From Demequinaceae bacterium (GTDB lineage: Bacteria; Actinomycetota; Actinomycetes; Actinomycetales; Demequinaceae), in the NCBI GenBank assembly GCA_016933155.1, contig JAFGBM010000009.1:1-64000 (forward strand): 64,000 nucleotides of DNA, in the 5' to 3' direction. Shown piece by piece: positions 63,966 to 64,000 of this stretch. Both the position numbers and the translations under genes were made by a program. The number at the start of each line of letters is the position of its first letter. The stretch's first letter is position 1. The notes under the pieces are model-generated. The model was not told the origin of the DNA. It saw only the letters and a list, made by a program, of their open reading frames with translations, and did not search any database.

Positions 63966-64000
63966 GCCCCGGTTGCCCGCAGCATCCAGGCGGTCTTCTC
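63962..64000 (-). CDS. C-terminal end of a possible Dps/ferritin-like gene (partial)
   Basis: Only the last 12 codons are in the window: [12 protein letters not shown] then TAA. E-K-x-A-W-M-L-R-A is the usual end of Dps proteins. The stop overlaps the cysE stop. With so little sequence this is tentative. Confidence 0.45.
   Translation of the reverse strand, partial: EKTAWMLRATGA

Overview
The window is a stretch of high-GC chromosome from an actinobacterium (Actinomycetota). The indicators are a ClpP1-ClpP2-ClpX-trigger factor cluster, a type 2 (eukaryote-like) IleS under a T-box, DUF2510, DUF6318 and DUF805 proteins, strongly G/C-ending codons, frequent GTG starts and GTGA gene overlaps, and many genes whose -10 box sits 6-7 bases before the start codon (leaderless transcripts). 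A heliorhodopsin gene is present; that family is known from monoderm bacteria and archaea and is common in freshwater actinobacteria. I cannot place the organism below phylum from sequence alone. I see no phage, transposase, CRISPR array or rRNA.

Layout. 1-5288 (-): at least 1762 codons of a secreted RHS/YD-repeat protein running off the left edge. 5438-7350 (-): glyS and an SRPBCC gene. 7441-10907 (+): a Zur-regulated zinc uptake operon (znuA, znuC, znuB, zur, small VTT-like membrane gene). 10861-14947 (-): leuA with a leader-peptide attenuator, a lipoprotein gene, recO and uppS. 15012-19349: DUF2142 membrane protein, DEAD-box RNA helicase, membrane protein. 19334-24144 (-): ndk, two ankyrin lipoproteins, a membrane protein, folC, a lipoprotein. 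24237-26130: acyltransferase-like membrane protein convergent with heliorhodopsin. 26307-31187: secreted protein, a repeat-rich spacer, DUF2510 protein, ileS with T-box. 31232-40841: small independent genes (methyltransferase, PQQ-type sugar dehydrogenase, SDR, DUF1353, LysM protein, NERD protein, DUF805). 40913-47096: eno, a MarR/beta-lactamase-fold divergent pair, and a 1009-residue SF2 helicase carrying a membrane hairpin. 47199-52388: valS, DUF6318 lipoprotein, PKD-like protein, AbiEi/DUF559 protein. 52628-57015 (-): clpX, clpP2, clpP1, tig. Then a 120-bp duplicated spacer, tRNA-Pro and tRNA-Gly, a four-gene ABC-2 exporter operon, an SRPBCC gene, cysK-cysE behind a possible IdeR box and Cys-containing upstream ORF, and the tail of a Dps-like gene at the right edge.

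How parts work together. Zinc: Zur represses the operon that encodes it, through a palindrome between -35 and -10. Leucine: a 17-residue leader peptide with three Leu codons sits before two mutually exclusive hairpins, one of which hides the leuA ribosome binding site. Isoleucine: ileS carries a translational-type T-box with what looks like an ultrashort stem I and an AUC specifier. Cysteine: cysE makes O-acetylserine and cysK converts it to cysteine. Proteostasis: tig, clpP1, clpP2 and clpX are colinear.

Most unusual items: the heliorhodopsin, the helicase with a membrane hairpin, the leuA attenuator, the cysK leader region, the tandem ankyrin lipoproteins between folC and ndk, and several intergenic repeat families (19-bp x5, 120-bp x2, 71-bp dyad pair). 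Nothing here proves a new multi-gene system; the helicase is the best single candidate for an undescribed function.
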